A stretch of DNA of 64,000 bases from Pseudomonadota bacterium (GTDB lineage Bacteria; Pseudomonadota; Gammaproteobacteria; UBA5335): assembly GCA_021767745.1 (NCBI GenBank), contig JAASSS010000001.1, positions 1 through 64,000 on the forward strand, read 5' to 3'. Every line of letters starts with the position of its first letter. Position 1 is the first letter of the stretch. The notes beneath the pieces are model-generated. The model did not search any database, was not told where the DNA came from, and saw only the letters and a list, made by a program, of their open reading frames with translations. Below, piece after piece: positions 32,122 through 41,256 of the stretch. The position numbers were made by a program, and so were the translations under genes.

Positions 32122-32637
32122 TCAGGGCGTCAGCGCCGGACCGATGCGTTCCCAGATCTCGAAGTCCATGGCGGCGGCGTTGCGGGCATCCGCCGGCCGG
32201 TGCCGGGCCGACGTGCAGCGCCACTGGCCGGCAGCCAGCGCCGGAAAGCGGGTGTCCGCCGGATAGGTGGCCTGCACCCGCGTGAGATACAGCCGGCTGG
32301 CCAGCGGCAGGGCCTCGGCGAACACGCCTGCCCCGCCGATCACCATCACCCGCGCCGGGTCGCCGGCGCGCGCTGCAGCCAGTGCCTCGTCCAGCAAGCC
32401 GTGGACCTCGGTGCCGACGGGTGCATAGTCCGGCTGCCGGCTGAGCACGAGATTGCGCCGCGCCGGCAGCGGCCGGCCGATGCTCTCGAAGGTGCGCCGG
32501 CCCATCACGACCGGCAGGCCAAGCGTGTGCTGCTTGAACCAGGCCAGATCCGCCGGCAGGTGCCAGGGCAGACGGCCCTCGAACCCGATGCCGCGCGCAC
32601 GGTCGAGCGCGACGATCAAGGCCACAGGCACACTCAC
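32122..32637 (-). CDS. folA: Dihydrofolate reductase
   Basis: 171 residues. Reduces dihydrofolate with NADPH; functionally tied to ThyA upstream, which generates dihydrofolate. Motifs: [29 protein letters not shown] (substrate Asp in the PADLA region), [16 protein letters not shown] and [26 protein letters not shown] 32637 overlaps the thyA TGA as GTGA. Confidence 0.95.
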   Translation of the reverse strand: MSVPVALIVALDRARGIGFEGRLPWHLPADLAWFKQHTLGLPVVMGRRTFESIGRPLPARRNLVLSRQPDYAPVGTEVHGLLDEALAAARAGDPARVMVIGGAGVFAEALPLASRLYLTRVQATYPADTRFPALAAGQWRCTSARHRPADARNAAAMDFEIWERIGPALTP

Positions 32638-33428
32638 ACCGCCACCGGGGCCCGGATGGGCGGCTCGCAGACATAGTCGCGGAGCGCGAAATCCGCATAG
32701 CGAAAGGCGAACAGGTCGCGCACGTCCGGATTCAGCACCATCCGCGGCAGCGGGTGCGGCCGGCGCGAGAGCTGCAGGTCGGCCTGCGGCAGATGATTCA
32801 GATACAGATGTGCATCGCCCAGCGTATGGATGAACTCACCGGGCGCCAGGCCGCTCACCTGCGCCACCATCTGCGTCAGCAGCGCATAGGAGGCGATGTT
32901 GAACGGCACACCGAGAAAGACATCGGCGCTGCGCTGATAGAGCTGGCAGGACAACCGCCCGTCGGCGACGTAGAACTGGAACAGCGTGTGGCAGGGCGCC
33001 AGCGCCATGCGCTCCAGATCGGCGACGTTCCATGCGCTGACCAGCAGACGGCGCGAATCCGGATTGCGGCGCAGCTCGTCCAGCACGCCGGCCAGCTGGT
33101 CGATGTGCCGGCCGTCCGGCGCCGGCCAGCTGCGCCACTGGTAGCCGTAGATCGGCCCGAGATCGCCTTCGGCATCAGCCCATTCGTTCCAGATGCTGAC
33201 GCCCTCGGCCTGCAGCTCGCGCGCATCGGTGGAACCGCGCAGGAACCACAGCAGCTCGTGGATCACCGACTTCAGGTGAACCCGCTTGGTCGTGACCAGT
33301 GGGAACCCCGCCGCCAGGTCGAAACGCATCTGGTAGCCGAACACCGAGAGGGTGCCGGTGCCGGTGCGATCGTCCTTGCGCACGCCGTGCTCGCGCACGT
33401 GCCGCATGAGTTCGAGGTAGGTCTGCAT
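32634..33428 (-). CDS. thyA: Thymidylate synthase ThyA
   Basis: 264 residues, same length as the E. coli enzyme. Catalytic C146 in [32 protein letters not shown] near 21-38 and [14 protein letters not shown] are diagnostic. It methylates dUMP using methylene-tetrahydrofolate. ATG 33428 overlaps the lgt stop (ATGA), giving a tightly coupled lgt-thyA-folA operon. Confidence 0.97.
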   Translation of the reverse strand: MQTYLELMRHVREHGVRKDDRTGTGTLSVFGYQMRFDLAAGFPLVTTKRVHLKSVIHELLWFLRGSTDARELQAEGVSIWNEWADAEGDLGPIYGYQWRSWPAPDGRHIDQLAGVLDELRRNPDSRRLLVSAWNVADLERMALAPCHTLFQFYVADGRLSCQLYQRSADVFLGVPFNIASYALLTQMVAQVSGLAPGEFIHTLGDAHLYLNHLPQADLQLSRRPHPLPRMVLNPDVRDLFAFRYADFALRDYVCEPPIRAPVAV

Positions 33429-34231
33429 CAGGCGCGCCCGCCGGCGACGCGGCCGCCGGCACCATAGGCCCACAGCAGCAGCGCGGCGCCGGCCAGCAGC
33501 ATCGGCAGCGACAGCAGCTGCCCCATCGTCAGCCAGCCGAAGGCGAGATAGCCGAGATGCGCATCCGGCTCGCGCACCAGCTCCACCGCCACCCGGAACA
33601 GGCCGTAGAGCAGCAGGAAGGCGCCGGCCACGGCGCCCCGCGGGCGGGGTCGTGCGGAGTAGATCCAGAGGATGGCGAACAGCACCACACCCTCCAGCAG
33701 CGCCTCGTAGAGTTGGGTCGGATGGCGTGGCAGTGGCCCGGCGGCGGGAAAGACCATGCCCCAAGGCAGCTCGGTCGGACGCCCCCAGAGTTCGCCGTTG
33801 ATGAAGTTGCCCAGCCGGCCACAGAGCAGGCCGACCGGCACCACCGGTGCGACGGCATCGGCCAGGCGCAGCAGGTCGACCTGCTGGCGCCGACTGTAGA
33901 GCACCATGGCCAGGATGACGCCGAGCAGGCCGCCGTGGAAGGACATCCCTCCCTCCCACACGCGCAGCACCGTCAGCGGGTCGGACAGCCACTGCGTCCA
34001 GCCATAGAACAGCATGTAGCCCAGCCGCCCGCCGGCCACCACGCCGATCGCGATGTAGAAGATCAGATCGTCCACCTGCGCCGGCGTCAGTGCCGAATGC
34101 GGCGCCGTCGCGCGGCGCCGGCCGAGCCACCAGCAGGCGGCGAAGGCCACCAGATACAGCAGGCCATACCAGTGGATGGCGAGCGGGCCGAGCTGGAGTG
34201 CTACGGGATCGATACGCGGATGTGCGAGCAT
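33428..34231 (-). CDS. lgt: Prolipoprotein diacylglyceryl transferase
   Basis: 267-residue inner-membrane enzyme with about seven helices that adds diacylglycerol to the lipobox cysteine. Signature [16 protein letters not shown] (about 140-155), the [11 protein letters not shown] start and [11 protein letters not shown] are present. It serves the lipoproteins seen in this window: RlpA, the M16 peptidase, the RND adaptor and the Czc adaptor. First gene of lgt-thyA-folA; divergent from phzF by 63 bp. Confidence 0.97.
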   Translation of the reverse strand: MLAHPRIDPVALQLGPLAIHWYGLLYLVAFAACWWLGRRRATAPHSALTPAQVDDLIFYIAIGVVAGGRLGYMLFYGWTQWLSDPLTVLRVWEGGMSFHGGLLGVILAMVLYSRRQQVDLLRLADAVAPVVPVGLLCGRLGNFINGELWGRPTELPWGMVFPAAGPLPRHPTQLYEALLEGVVLFAILWIYSARPRPRGAVAGAFLLLYGLFRVAVELVREPDAHLGYLAFGWLTMGQLLSLPMLLAGAALLLWAYGAGGRVAGGRA

Positions 34232-34294
34232 GGCGCCATGGTACTGGCGCGTCGATGCGATCGCCCAGTGCCGCGTGACCGAATCGAGATTCCC

Positions 34295-35083
34295 ATGGCT
34301 CCCGGGCGCTACCCGATCGACCAGCTCGCAGCCTTCGGCGACGGCCCGTTCAGCGGCAACCCCGCGGCGGTCGTGCGCCTGCCGGAATGGCTGGCCGATA
34401 CGGTGCTACAAGCAATCGCCGCCGAGAACAATCTTGCCGAGACGGCGTTTCTGGTCGAGCGTCCCGGCCGCCGCGAACTGCGCTGGTTTACGCCGAGCTG
34501 CGAGGTCGAGCTCTGCGGCCACGCCACGCTGGCCACCGCCGCCGTGCTCTTTACGCAGACCGGTGCCGTCTCGCCGATCCGCTTCCAGACCCGCAGCGGC
34601 GAACTGGCCGTGGCGGCCCTGCCGGACGGCCGGCTGGAACTGGACTTTCCCTGTCAGGTGCCGAGGCCCTGCCACGCACCGGCGGAGCTGACGAGGGCCC
34701 TCGGCACCCCCCTGCTGGACGTGCGACGGGCGGCGAACTATCTGGTGCGCCTGGCAGACGAGGCGGCCGTACGGGCACTCGCCCCGGATATGACGATGCT
34801 GGCCCGGCTGGGCGCGTTCGGCGTGATCGCCACGGCACCGGGGGAGACGGCGGACTACGTCGCCCGGTATTTCGCTCCGCAGTTCGGCGTGCCGGAAGAT
34901 CCTGCCACCGGCTCCTCGCACTGCATGCTGGCGCCCTACTGGCAGGAACAGCTTGGAGGTACCGCCTTCAGCGCGCGCCAGCTGTCCGCCCGTGGCGGCT
35001 GGTTCGCCTGCCGGCTGGTCGAGGGCCGCGTGCGCATCGCCGGGCATTGCGTGCCCTATCTGCGCGGGGAGGTCATGCTCTGA
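34295..35083 (+). CDS. PhzF family isomerase
   Basis: 262 residues, two-halved PhzF/diaminopimelate-epimerase-like fold. [22 protein letters not shown] at the N-terminus, the catalytic Glu in [23 protein letters not shown] and [17 protein letters not shown] are classic. No phenazine genes are present, so it is one of the many PhzF homologues of unknown small-molecule substrate. ATG 34295 is selected for family length. The stop is 20 bases before the A-tract of the terminator at 35104, which faces the other strand. Confidence 0.92.
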   Translation: MAPGRYPIDQLAAFGDGPFSGNPAAVVRLPEWLADTVLQAIAAENNLAETAFLVERPGRRELRWFTPSCEVELCGHATLATAAVLFTQTGAVSPIRFQTRSGELAVAALPDGRLELDFPCQVPRPCHAPAELTRALGTPLLDVRRAANYLVRLADEAAVRALAPDMTMLARLGAFGVIATAPGETADYVARYFAPQFGVPEDPATGSSHCMLAPYWQEQLGGTAFSARQLSARGGWFACRLVEGRVRIAGHCVPYLRGEVML

Positions 35084-35103
35084 ACGGCGGCGCGGGCAGC
35101 GCA

Positions 35104-35133
35104 CAAAAAACCCCGGGTGGAAACCACCCGGGG
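35104..35133 (-). terminator. Intrinsic terminator of the CsrB-like RNA
   Basis: Perfect 10-bp stem CCCCGGGTGG / CCACCCGGGG with a 3-base loop (35111-35133), followed on the minus strand by TTTTTT (complement of 35105-35110). On the plus strand the hairpin has no following T-run, so it terminates minus-strand transcripts only. No minus-strand protein gene lies immediately to its right, which first pointed to an RNA gene. Confidence 0.92.
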
Positions 35134-35140
35134 CCGCGTC

Positions 35141-35155
35141 GGCCTGATTCAGGCC
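35141..35155 (-). other. Hairpin preceding the sRNA terminator
   Basis: GGCCTG-ATT-CAGGCC, a perfect 6-bp stem with a 3-base loop within the putative RNA, eight bases before the terminator stem. CsrB-like RNAs are series of such small stem-loops. Confidence 0.6.
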
Positions 35156-35431
35156 TGAGGCGTTCTGAGTCCTCGTATGCGCATCGCTTCTACGTCCTGT
35201 GGCGTCCTGCCCGCATCTGGCCTGCTGTTGTTGTGCCGTCCTGGCTGCCAGTGGTCGCGATGATGATGCTTCCCTGCAAGCGCTTCCTGCGCCGCGTCCT
35301 TGCTATCCCTGTCCGTGCCGTGTCCGTTATTGCTTCCTGCGAGCGCGGCGTCCCTCCTGGCCGCCGGATCTTCCCTGCGCATTCCGTTGCGTGCGTCGAT
35401 CCCTCGTCGCGTTGTCCTTGTCGGCACGGCG

Positions 35432-35437
35432 GTTATC
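35432..35437 (-). promoter_or_regulatory. Candidate -10 of the CsrB-like RNA
   Basis: GATAAC on the minus strand, four of six positions of the -10 consensus; no good -35, as is usual for activator-dependent promoters. Transcription would begin near 35425, about 70 bases downstream of the centre of the GacA-type box. Confidence 0.4.
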
Positions 35438-35485
35438 CTGCCGATCCGGGCCGACGGACACTAGTCGGTGTTCCGATCGGTTTCG

Positions 35486-35503
35486 TGTAGGAAAATGCTT
35501 ACG
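35486..35503 (-). promoter_or_regulatory. GacA/UvrY-type upstream activating box
   Basis: On the minus strand CGTAAG-N6-CCTACA, which differs from the known TGTAAG-N6-CTTACA box of GacA-controlled small-RNA promoters at one base in each arm. It is centred about 70 bp upstream of the proposed sRNA start, the usual range for rsmY/rsmZ promoters. It also lies 40 bp upstream of dtd on the other strand. Confidence 0.65.
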
Positions 35504-35542
35504 CAGGGCACTCGCGATGGCATCACGGACAGGATCGGACCC

Positions 35543-35980
35543 ATGATCGCGCTACTCCAGCGGGTGCGGCAGGCAGAGGTATGCGTTGCCGGTGAACGCG
35601 TCGGCCACATCGGCAGCGGGCTGCTGGCACTGATCGGCGTGCGCCGGCAGGACAGCGCCGCCAGCGCCGCCCGGCTGGCCGAACGGATCGTCCGCTACCG
35701 GGTCTTCGCCGATGACGCCGGTCGCATGAACCGTTCGCTGCTCGACACGGGCGGCGGACTGCTGCTGGTCCCGCAGTTCACGCTGGCCGCCGCCACCGAC
35801 CGGGGCAACCGGCCCTCCTTCGCGCCGGCGGCGCCGCCGGCGCTGGCCGAGCCGCTGTTTGCGGCGCTGGTCGGGCACGCCTGCGGCTGGCAGGTGCCGG
35901 TGCAGACCGGCCGCTTCGGCGCCGAAATGGAGGTCGCCCTCACCAACCATGGGCCGGTGACGTTCTGGCTGGAAGGCTGA
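35543..35980 (+). CDS. dtd: D-aminoacyl-tRNA deacylase
   Basis: 145 residues. Removes D-amino acids (and glycine from tRNA-Ala) mischarged on t[36 protein letters not shown] opens the fold; the catalytic-site loops [26 protein letters not shown] and the cross-subunit motif [10 protein letters not shown] (GP motif) are present. ATG 35543 gives the standard length. It precedes hisB by 43 bp. Confidence 0.95.
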   Translation: MIALLQRVRQAEVCVAGERVGHIGSGLLALIGVRRQDSAASAARLAERIVRYRVFADDAGRMNRSLLDTGGGLLLVPQFTLAAATDRGNRPSFAPAAPPALAEPLFAALVGHACGWQVPVQTGRFGAEMEVALTNHGPVTFWLEG

Positions 35981-36008
35981 GGTGATTCGCCGCGCCGGCA
36001 GCGGGCCG

Positions 36009-36021
36009 CGCTATCATAGCG
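36009..36021. promoter_or_regulatory. Palindrome containing a -10-like TATCAT just before hisB
   Basis: CGCTAT-C-ATAGCG, a perfect inverted repeat ending three bases before the hisB ATG. TATCAT (36012-36017) matches five of six -10 positions, which would place the transcript start at or next to the ATG. No ribosome site precedes hisB. The -35 is not recognisable. An mRNA hairpin over the start is the alternative reading. Confidence 0.35.
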
Positions 36022-36023
36022 GC

Positions 36024-36641
36024 ATGGTTGCAGATCCACGGCTGACCCGGACCAACCGCCGGGCCCTCATCAAGCGCGACACGCTCGAAACCCAGATCGA
36101 GGTCGAGATCGACCTCGACGGCAACGGCGCGGCCGAGTTCGCGACCGGCGTGCCGTTCCTCGAGCACATGCTGACGCAGGTGGCGCGCCACGGCGTGATT
36201 GACCTGCGCGTCCACGCCCGCGGCGATCTCGAGATCGACGATCATCACACGGTGGAGGATGTCGGCATCGTGCTGGGCCAGGCCGTGGCCGCGGCCCTGG
36301 CCGACCGACGCGGCATCATGCGCTACGGACACGCCTACGTGCCGCTGGACGAGGCGCTCTCGCGCGTGGTCATCGACTTCTCCGGCCGGCCGGGGTTGTT
36401 CTACGCCGTGGAGTACCCGCGGGCGCGCATCGGCAACTTCGATGTGGACCTGCTGCGCGAGTTCTTCCAGGGCTTCGTCAACCATGCGCAGGCGACGGTG
36501 CACATCGACAACCTGAAGGGCACCAACGCGCACCACGTGGCGGAAACGGTGTTCAAGGCGTTCGGCCGCGCGCTGCGTGCCGCCGCGGCGCGCGATCCGC
36601 GCCAGGGTGAGGCCATGCCCTCGACCAAGGGTGTCCTGTAG
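36024..36641 (+). CDS. hisB: Imidazoleglycerol-phosphate dehydratase
   Basis: 205 residues, the dehydratase-only form without the N-terminal phosphatase found in E. coli HisB. Manganese-binding repeats are visible: [46 protein letters not shown] and the SGRPGLFY block. Sixth step of histidine synthesis. It heads the segment hisB-hisH-hisA-hisF-hisI-hisE; hisG, hisD and hisC are not in the window. Confidence 0.97.
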   Translation: MVADPRLTRTNRRALIKRDTLETQIEVEIDLDGNGAAEFATGVPFLEHMLTQVARHGVIDLRVHARGDLEIDDHHTVEDVGIVLGQAVAAALADRRGIMRYGHAYVPLDEALSRVVIDFSGRPGLFYAVEYPRARIGNFDVDLLREFFQGFVNHAQATVHIDNLKGTNAHHVAETVFKAFGRALRAAAARDPRQGEAMPSTKGVL

Positions 36642-36660
36642 GCGCGAGGGCGACGGATTC

Positions 36661-37305
36661 ATGGCCCAGCACATCGCCATCCTCGACTACGGGATGGGGA
36701 ATCTGCACTCGATCGCCAAGGCGTTCGAACACGTCGCGCCCGAGGCGCACGTGCAGATCACCGATCGCGCCGAGGAGTTGCACGCCGCCGATCGGGTAGT
36801 CTTCCCCGGCCAGGGCGCGATCGGCCAGTGCATGCAGCGGCTGCGCACGCAGGGGCTCGACCGGCTGCTCGGCGAGCTGATCGCGCAAAAGCCGGTGCTG
36901 GGCGTGTGCCTCGGGCTGCAGGCGGTGGTGGCCCACAGCGAGGAAAACGGCGGCACCGATTGCCTCGGGCTGCTGCCCGGCACCGTCACGCGCTTTCCGG
37001 CTGGTCTGCCCGAAACGCCGGGCGGCCGCGCCATCCGCATCCCCCACATGGGCTGGAATACCGTGCGGCCGACGCAGGATCATCCGGTCTGGGCCGGGCT
37101 CGCGGCGGGTGAACGCTTCTATTTCGTGCACAGCTACCACGTGGCTGCCGCGCATCCGGCGATCGCCGGCCAGACTCACTACGGCGTCGAGATCGCCAGC
37201 GCCTTGGCGAGCGGCAATCTGTTTGCGGTACAGTTTCATCCTGAAAAGAGCCAGCATGCCGGCCTGCGCCTGTTGCGCAACTTCGTGGCCTGGCAGGGCG
37301 CTTGA
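36661..37305 (+). CDS. hisH: Imidazole glycerol phosphate synthase, glutaminase subunit
   Basis: 214-residue class I glutamine amidotransferase. Nucleophile C83 (GVCLGLQAV) with H193 and E195 ([10 protein letters not shown]) form the triad; N-terminal [17 protein letters not shown] is the HisH signature. It feeds ammonia through HisF. ATG 36661, 19 bases after hisB. Confidence 0.97.
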   Translation: MAQHIAILDYGMGNLHSIAKAFEHVAPEAHVQITDRAEELHAADRVVFPGQGAIGQCMQRLRTQGLDRLLGELIAQKPVLGVCLGLQAVVAHSEENGGTDCLGLLPGTVTRFPAGLPETPGGRAIRIPHMGWNTVRPTQDHPVWAGLAAGERFYFVHSYHVAAAHPAIAGQTHYGVEIASALASGNLFAVQFHPEKSQHAGLRLLRNFVAWQGA

Positions 37306-37340
37306 TCGCTTCGAGTCGACGGGTTTACGGGACCGCTACC

Positions 37341-38072
37341 ATGCTCTTGATTCCGGCCATCGATCTGAAGGATGGCAAATGCGTACGGCTTCGCCAGGGA
37401 CGGATGGACGATGTCACCGTCTTCTCCCATGATCCGGTGGCGACCGCCGGCAGATGGGCCGCGGCCGGCGCCAAGCGGCTGCATCTGGTGGATCTGGACG
37501 GCGCCAGCCAGGGCGTGCCGGTGCACGCGGCGCTGATCAGCCGGATCCGCGAGGCGAATCCGGAGCTCTCGCTCCAGGTCGGCGGCGGCATCCGCGACGA
37601 GGAGACGGTGCTGGCCTATCTCGACGCCGGCGTGGATTACGTAGTGATCGGCACCAAGGCGGTGCACACGCCGCACTTCGTCAACGACCTGTGCCTGGAA
37701 TTTCCCGGCCACGTCATCGTCGGCCTGGACGCGAAGAACGGCAAGGTCGCCACCGACGGCTGGTCCAAGCTGTCCAATCATTCCGCCGTCGATCTCGCCC
37801 AGCAGCTGGAAAGCGACGGCGTCGAGGCCATCATCTACACCGATATCAGCCGCGACGGCATGATGGGCGGCTTCAACCTCGACAGCACCGTGGAACTCGC
37901 ACGCAGCGTGCGCATTCCGGTCATCGCCTCGGGCGGCGTCAGCTCGCTGGACGACGTGCACCGGCTGTGCGCCAGCGAGGAGGATGGCGTCTGCGGCGCG
38001 ATCATCGGCCGCGCGCTGTATGAGGGCCAGCTGGACCTCGCCGCGGCGCAGCGGATCGTCGACGCCCGCTGA
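37341..38072 (+). CDS. hisA: Phosphoribosylformimino-AICAR phosphate isomerase
   Basis: 243-residue TIM barrel: [20 protein letters not shown] (catalytic Asp near 8), [13 protein letters not shown] and [13 protein letters not shown] (second catalytic Asp), [12 protein letters not shown] (phosphate site). Performs the Amadori rearrangement preceding HisF. It ends two bases before the hisF GTG. Confidence 0.97.
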   Translation: MLLIPAIDLKDGKCVRLRQGRMDDVTVFSHDPVATAGRWAAAGAKRLHLVDLDGASQGVPVHAALISRIREANPELSLQVGGGIRDEETVLAYLDAGVDYVVIGTKAVHTPHFVNDLCLEFPGHVIVGLDAKNGKVATDGWSKLSNHSAVDLAQQLESDGVEAIIYTDISRDGMMGGFNLDSTVELARSVRIPVIASGGVSSLDDVHRLCASEEDGVCGAIIGRALYEGQLDLAAAQRIVDAR

Positions 38073-38073
38073 G

Positions 38074-38841
38074 GTGGCCCTCGCCCGGCGCATCATCCCC
38101 TGCCTGGATGTCGACGGCGGGCGCGTCGTCAAGGGCGTGCGCTTCCTCGACATCCGCGATGCCGGTGATCCGGTGGAGGTCGCCCGCCGCTACGACGCGC
38201 AGGGTGCCGACGAGCTGTGCTTTCTCGACATCACCGCCTCGAGCGACGACCGGCGCACGCTGGTGCACGTGGTCGAGCAGGTGGCGGCCGAGGTGTTCAT
38301 CCCGCTGACGGTGGGTGGCGGCGTGCGCAGCTGCGAGGACATCCGCCGCCTGCTCAACGCCGGTGCCGACAAGGTCTCGATCAACACCGCCGCCGTGCGC
38401 GATCCCGACTTCGTCGCCGAGGCCGCCGAGCGCTTCGGCTCGCAGTGCATCGTGGTGGCCATCGACGCCAAGCGGGTGGAACCGCAGCGCTGGGAGATCT
38501 TCACCCACGGCGGCCGCCGGCCCACCGGCCTCGATGCTATCGACTGGGCACGGCGCATGGCTGCCGCCGGCGCCGGTGAACTGCTGGTGACCAGCATGGA
38601 CCGCGACGGCACACGGACGGGCTTCGACAACGCCCTGAACCGCGCGATCGCCGACGCCGTCGACCTGCCGTTCATCGCCTCCGGCGGCGTCGGCGGATTG
38701 GCCGATCTCGCCGCCGGCATCCTCGAGGGCAATGCCGACGCCGTGCTCGCAGCCAGCATCTTCCACTTCGGCGAACACACTGTGGGCGAGGCCAAGGCGC
38801 ACCTGCGCGCCGCCGGCATCCCGGTGCGCGACGGCGCCTAG
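38074..38841 (+). CDS. hisF: Imidazole glycerol phosphate synthase, cyclase subunit
   Basis: 255-residue TIM barrel partner of His[22 protein letters not shown] at the start, [42 protein letters not shown] and [13 protein letters not shown]. Starts at GTG 38074, directly after the hisA stop, consistent with translational coupling. Ends 40 bp before hisI. Confidence 0.97.
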   Translation: MALARRIIPCLDVDGGRVVKGVRFLDIRDAGDPVEVARRYDAQGADELCFLDITASSDDRRTLVHVVEQVAAEVFIPLTVGGGVRSCEDIRRLLNAGADKVSINTAAVRDPDFVAEAAERFGSQCIVVAIDAKRVEPQRWEIFTHGGRRPTGLDAIDWARRMAAAGAGELLVTSMDRDGTRTGFDNALNRAIADAVDLPFIASGGVGGLADLAAGILEGNADAVLAASIFHFGEHTVGEAKAHLRAAGIPVRDGA

Positions 38842-38881
38842 CATCCGTCGCCTGCACCGGGCGCCCTGCTACCATGACCGC

Positions 38882-39271
38882 ATGAACGAGCTGATCGATG
38901 CCGTGCACTGGAATGCCGACGGCCTGGTCGCGGCGATCGCGCAGGACGTGGAAACCGGCCGGGTGCTGATGCTGGCGTGGATGAACCGCGAGGCGCTGGA
39001 GCTGACGCTGTCGGGCGATCAGGCGGTGTACTACTCGCGCTCGCGCGGGCGCCTGTGGCGCAAGGGCGAGCAGTCCGGCCACACGCAGCATCTGCACGAG
39101 ATCCGCCTCGACTGCGACGGTGACGCCATTGTGCTGCTGGTCACCCAGCGTGGCGGGATCGCCTGCCACACCGGCCGCCAGAGCTGCTTCTACCGCCGTG
39201 CCGAGGATGGCGCCTGGCGCGTCGCCGAGCCGGTGCGGCGCGATCCGGCCGCGATCTACGGCACCCACTGA
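38882..39271 (+). CDS. hisI: Phosphoribosyl-AMP cyclohydrolase
   Basis: 129 residues, stand-alone cyclohydrolase (fused to HisE in E. coli). Zinc and magnesium ligands lie in [29 protein letters not shown] and [15 protein letters not shown]. Opens the adenine ring in the third step of the pathway. ATG 38882; HisE follows separately 14 bp downstream. Confidence 0.97.
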   Translation: MNELIDAVHWNADGLVAAIAQDVETGRVLMLAWMNREALELTLSGDQAVYYSRSRGRLWRKGEQSGHTQHLHEIRLDCDGDAIVLLVTQRGGIACHTGRQSCFYRRAEDGAWRVAEPVRRDPAAIYGTH

Positions 39272-39285
39272 GACGGCGCTGTCAC

Positions 39286-39636
39286 ATGGCCAGTGATACG
39301 ATGGCGTCGCACGATATCCTGGAGCGCCTGCACGCCGTGCTGCAGGCACGGCGCGAGGCCGATCCGGCATCCTCCTACGTCGCCAGCCTCTATCACCGCG
39401 GGCTGGACGTCATCCTGAAGAAGCTCGGCGAGGAAGCCACCGAAACGATCGTCGCGGCGAAGAACGAGGACCAGCAGGCGCTCATCGGCGAGCTGGCCGA
39501 CCTGTGGTTCCACAGTCTGGTGTTGATGGTCCAGCGTGGCGTGGCGCCGGACGAGGTGCTGGGTGAACTCGCCCGCCGCTTCGGCGTCTCCGGCCACGAC
39601 GAAAAGGCAGCGCGGGCAGCGCCCCGCGGGGAGTGA
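39286..39636 (+). CDS. hisE: Phosphoribosyl-ATP pyrophosphatase
   Basis: 116 residues, all-alpha MazG-like hydrolase for the second step. [29 protein letters not shown] and [13 protein letters not shown] provide the acidic metal-binding helices. ATG 39286 is used; a second in-frame ATG at 39301 is also plausible. Ends five bases before tatA, so tatABC probably shares the transcript. Confidence 0.96.
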   Translation: MASDTMASHDILERLHAVLQARREADPASSYVASLYHRGLDVILKKLGEEATETIVAAKNEDQQALIGELADLWFHSLVLMVQRGVAPDEVLGELARRFGVSGHDEKAARAAPRGE

Positions 39637-39640
39637 CTAC

Positions 39641-39874
39641 ATGTTGAGCGGTATCAGTATCTGGCAGCTGCTGATCGTCCTGGTGATCGTCGCGCTGCTG
39701 TTCGGCACCCGCCGCCTGCGCAATCTCGGCAGCGATCTCGGCGCCTCGGTCAAGGGCTTCCGCAACGCCATGGGCGAGGAAGAAGACAAGGACAAGTCGC
39801 TGCAGGATCGCAGCCACGAAACCATCGACGCCAAGGCCGAACAGCACCGGGACCGCCACGGCGAAACCCGCTAG
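39641..39874 (+). CDS. tatA: Twin-arginine translocase subunit TatA
   Basis: 77 residues: one N-terminal membrane helix ([19 protein letters not shown], with [24 protein letters not shown] hinge and amphipathic helix) and an acidic, charged tail. TatA polymerises to form the transport path for folded proteins. Likely clients in this window are PhoX and the purple-acid-phosphatase-like protein. Confidence 0.97.
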   Translation: MLSGISIWQLLIVLVIVALLFGTRRLRNLGSDLGASVKGFRNAMGEEEDKDKSLQDRSHETIDAKAEQHRDRHGETR

Positions 39875-39895
39875 CGCGGGCGCGGACAGCTCACG

Positions 39896-40252
39896 ATGCT
39901 GGACATCGGCTTCTGGGAGCTGGTGCTGGTCGCGATCGTCACGCTGCTGGTGGTCGGCCCCGACCGGCTGCCCAGCACCCTGCGCCGCGGCATGCTCTGG
40001 CTGCGCCAGGTGCGCGGCTTCGTGGACTCCGCGCGACGTGACATCGAACGCGAGCTGCGCCTGGCAGAGCTGCAGGAGCAGCTGCGCGAGGAAGCCGAGC
40101 AGATCGACCAGCTGAAGCAGGAACTGGCGACGCTGGAAGAGGACACCCGCGCCGACGCCGCGCCGCCGCGCAAGCCCACGGCGCCCACCCCGCCCGGCGC
40201 GATTGCCCGCGACGATACCGAGACGACCGGCGATGTCCGCCCAGACGCCTGA
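39896..40252 (+). CDS. tatB: Twin-arginine translocase subunit TatB
   Basis: 118 residues: MLDIGFWELVLVAIVTLLVVGPDRLPSTLRR is the TatB N-terminus (with Glu near 8), followed by a long amphipathic helix and a coiled-coil-like region (LAELQEQLREEAEQIDQLKQELATLEED). Receptor complex with TatC. Overlaps the tatC start by 20 bases. Confidence 0.96.
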   Translation: MLDIGFWELVLVAIVTLLVVGPDRLPSTLRRGMLWLRQVRGFVDSARRDIERELRLAELQEQLREEAEQIDQLKQELATLEEDTRADAAPPRKPTAPTPPGAIARDDTETTGDVRPDA

Positions 40253-41024
40253 CGAGGACGATGCGCCGGAGACCCTGGAGGCACAGCCGCTGCTGAGCCA
40301 TCTGGTGGAGCTGCGCCAGCGCCTGCTGCGGGTGATCGTGGTCGTGCTGGCGCTGTTCCTGCCGCTCGGCCTGTACGCCAACGAGCTGTTCACCCTGCTG
40401 GCGGGGCCGCTGCTGCAGCACCTGCCGGTCGAGACCAGCATGATCGCCACCCAGGTCATCTCGCCGTTCCTGACGCCCTTCAAGCTGGCGCTGATCACCG
40501 CGGTGTTCCTGGCGATGCCGGTGGCGCTGTGGCAGGCGTGGGGCTTCATCTCGCCCGGGCTCTACCAGCACGAGAAGCGGCTCGCCTACCCGCTGCTCGG
40601 GCTCAGCATCGTGCTGTTCTACGCCGGCGTCGCCTTCGCCTATTACGCCGTGCTGCCGCTGGTTTTCGGCTTCGTCACCTCGGTGGTGCCGGAGGGCGTG
40701 GCGATGATGACTGACATCGCCAGCTATCTCGACTTCGTCATCACCGTGTTCTTCGCCTTCGGCTTCGCCTTCGAGATCCCGGTAGTGATCATCCTCCTGG
40801 TCTGGAGCGGGCTCACCACGCCGGCGGCGCTCACCGCCAAGCGGCCCTACGTGATCGTCGGCGTGTTCATCGTCGGCATGCTGCTGACACCGCCGGACAT
40901 CATCTCGCAGACACTGCTGGCCGTGCCGACCTACCTGCTGTACGAACTCGGCATCGTGCTGGCCCGCCTGCTGGTGCCGGGCTATCGCGAGGTGGAGGCG
41001 CACCGCCGCGAGAGCGGCCGCTAG
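40233..41024 (+). CDS. tatC: Twin-arginine translocase subunit TatC
   Basis: 263-residue inner-membrane protein with six helices. LLSHLVELRQRLLRVIV at the cytoplasmic N-terminus, FISPGLYQHEKRLAYPLL and FEIPVVIILLVWSGL are family hallmarks of the signal-peptide receptor. ATG 40233 lies inside tatB. Last gene of the his-tat run and followed by a strong hairpin at 41041. Confidence 0.97.
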   Translation: MSAQTPDEDDAPETLEAQPLLSHLVELRQRLLRVIVVVLALFLPLGLYANELFTLLAGPLLQHLPVETSMIATQVISPFLTPFKLALITAVFLAMPVALWQAWGFISPGLYQHEKRLAYPLLGLSIVLFYAGVAFAYYAVLPLVFGFVTSVVPEGVAMMTDIASYLDFVITVFFAFGFAFEIPVVIILLVWSGLTTPAALTAKRPYVIVGVFIVGMLLTPPDIISQTLLAVPTYLLYELGIVLARLLVPGYREVEAHRRESGR

Positions 41025-41040
41025 CGGCGCTGCGCAGGCA

Positions 41041-41069
41041 CCATGCCGCCCGCGGTGGCGGCGGCATGG
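41041..41069 (+). terminator. Hairpin after tatC, possible terminator
   Basis: CCATGCCGCC / GGCGGCATGG, a perfect 10-bp stem with a 9-base loop, 16 bases after the tatC stop. No T-tract follows, so termination would depend on Rho or on the stem alone. Position suits the end of the his-tat operon. Confidence 0.5.
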
Positions 41070-41256
41070 GCTCGCCCGCGCGGCCGACTGCGCGGCGCGA
41101 GCACCCGCCCCTGGCCGCCTCGGTCCCGGCTTGGCCCGCCCCCACGGCCCTGGCGGCACGCGGATCATGATCACCGCGCCGCTCGGCCCCGACTCGATGC
41201 GATGGAGCCATGCAGATGACTGCGCGCCCGTTCGCCCCGCTCCGCCCGGGGTGGCC

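Larger units (their letters stand above)
35104..35425 (-). ncRNA. CsrB/RsmZ-type CsrA-sequestering small RNA
   Basis: On the minus strand this 320-base interval carries 17 GGA trinucleotides against 2 on the other strand. Five are exact CAGGA(C/A)G sites (complements of 35193-35199, 35203-35209, 35237-35243, 35283-35289, 35333-35339), and close variants include CAGGGAAG (35269, 35370), AAGGACG (35295) and CAGGAGGGACG (35349). Several sit in hairpin loops: GCGC-AGGAA-GCGC (35280-35292), GGC-AGGAC-GCC (35201-35211), GCC-AGGAC-GGC (35235-35245). CsrB-family RNAs bind many CsrA/RsmA dimers through such sites and relieve translational repression. It ends in a strong terminator and is preceded by a GacA-type box. 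The 5' end is inferred from a weak -10 (35437-35432). A 92-codon GTG frame overlaps it but has atypical codons and no family resemblance. Confidence 0.82.

Noticed and set aside
35149-35427. 92-codon minus-strand frame starting GTG 35427
   Set aside because: Codons such as AGG, GGA and ATA are frequent, unlike the neighbouring genes, there is no clear ribosome site, and its sequence is fully explained by dense GGA motifs of a CsrB-type RNA. A dual-function RNA cannot be excluded.
37306-37335. tRNA T-loop-like string TTCGAGTCG
   Set aside because: No flanking acceptor, D-arm or anticodon stem can be drawn; it is the short gap between hisH and hisA.
41070-41256. Cobalamin riboswitch or promoter upstream of cobB
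   Set aside because: The interval is uniformly GC-rich with no B12-box and no recognisable promoter hexamers.
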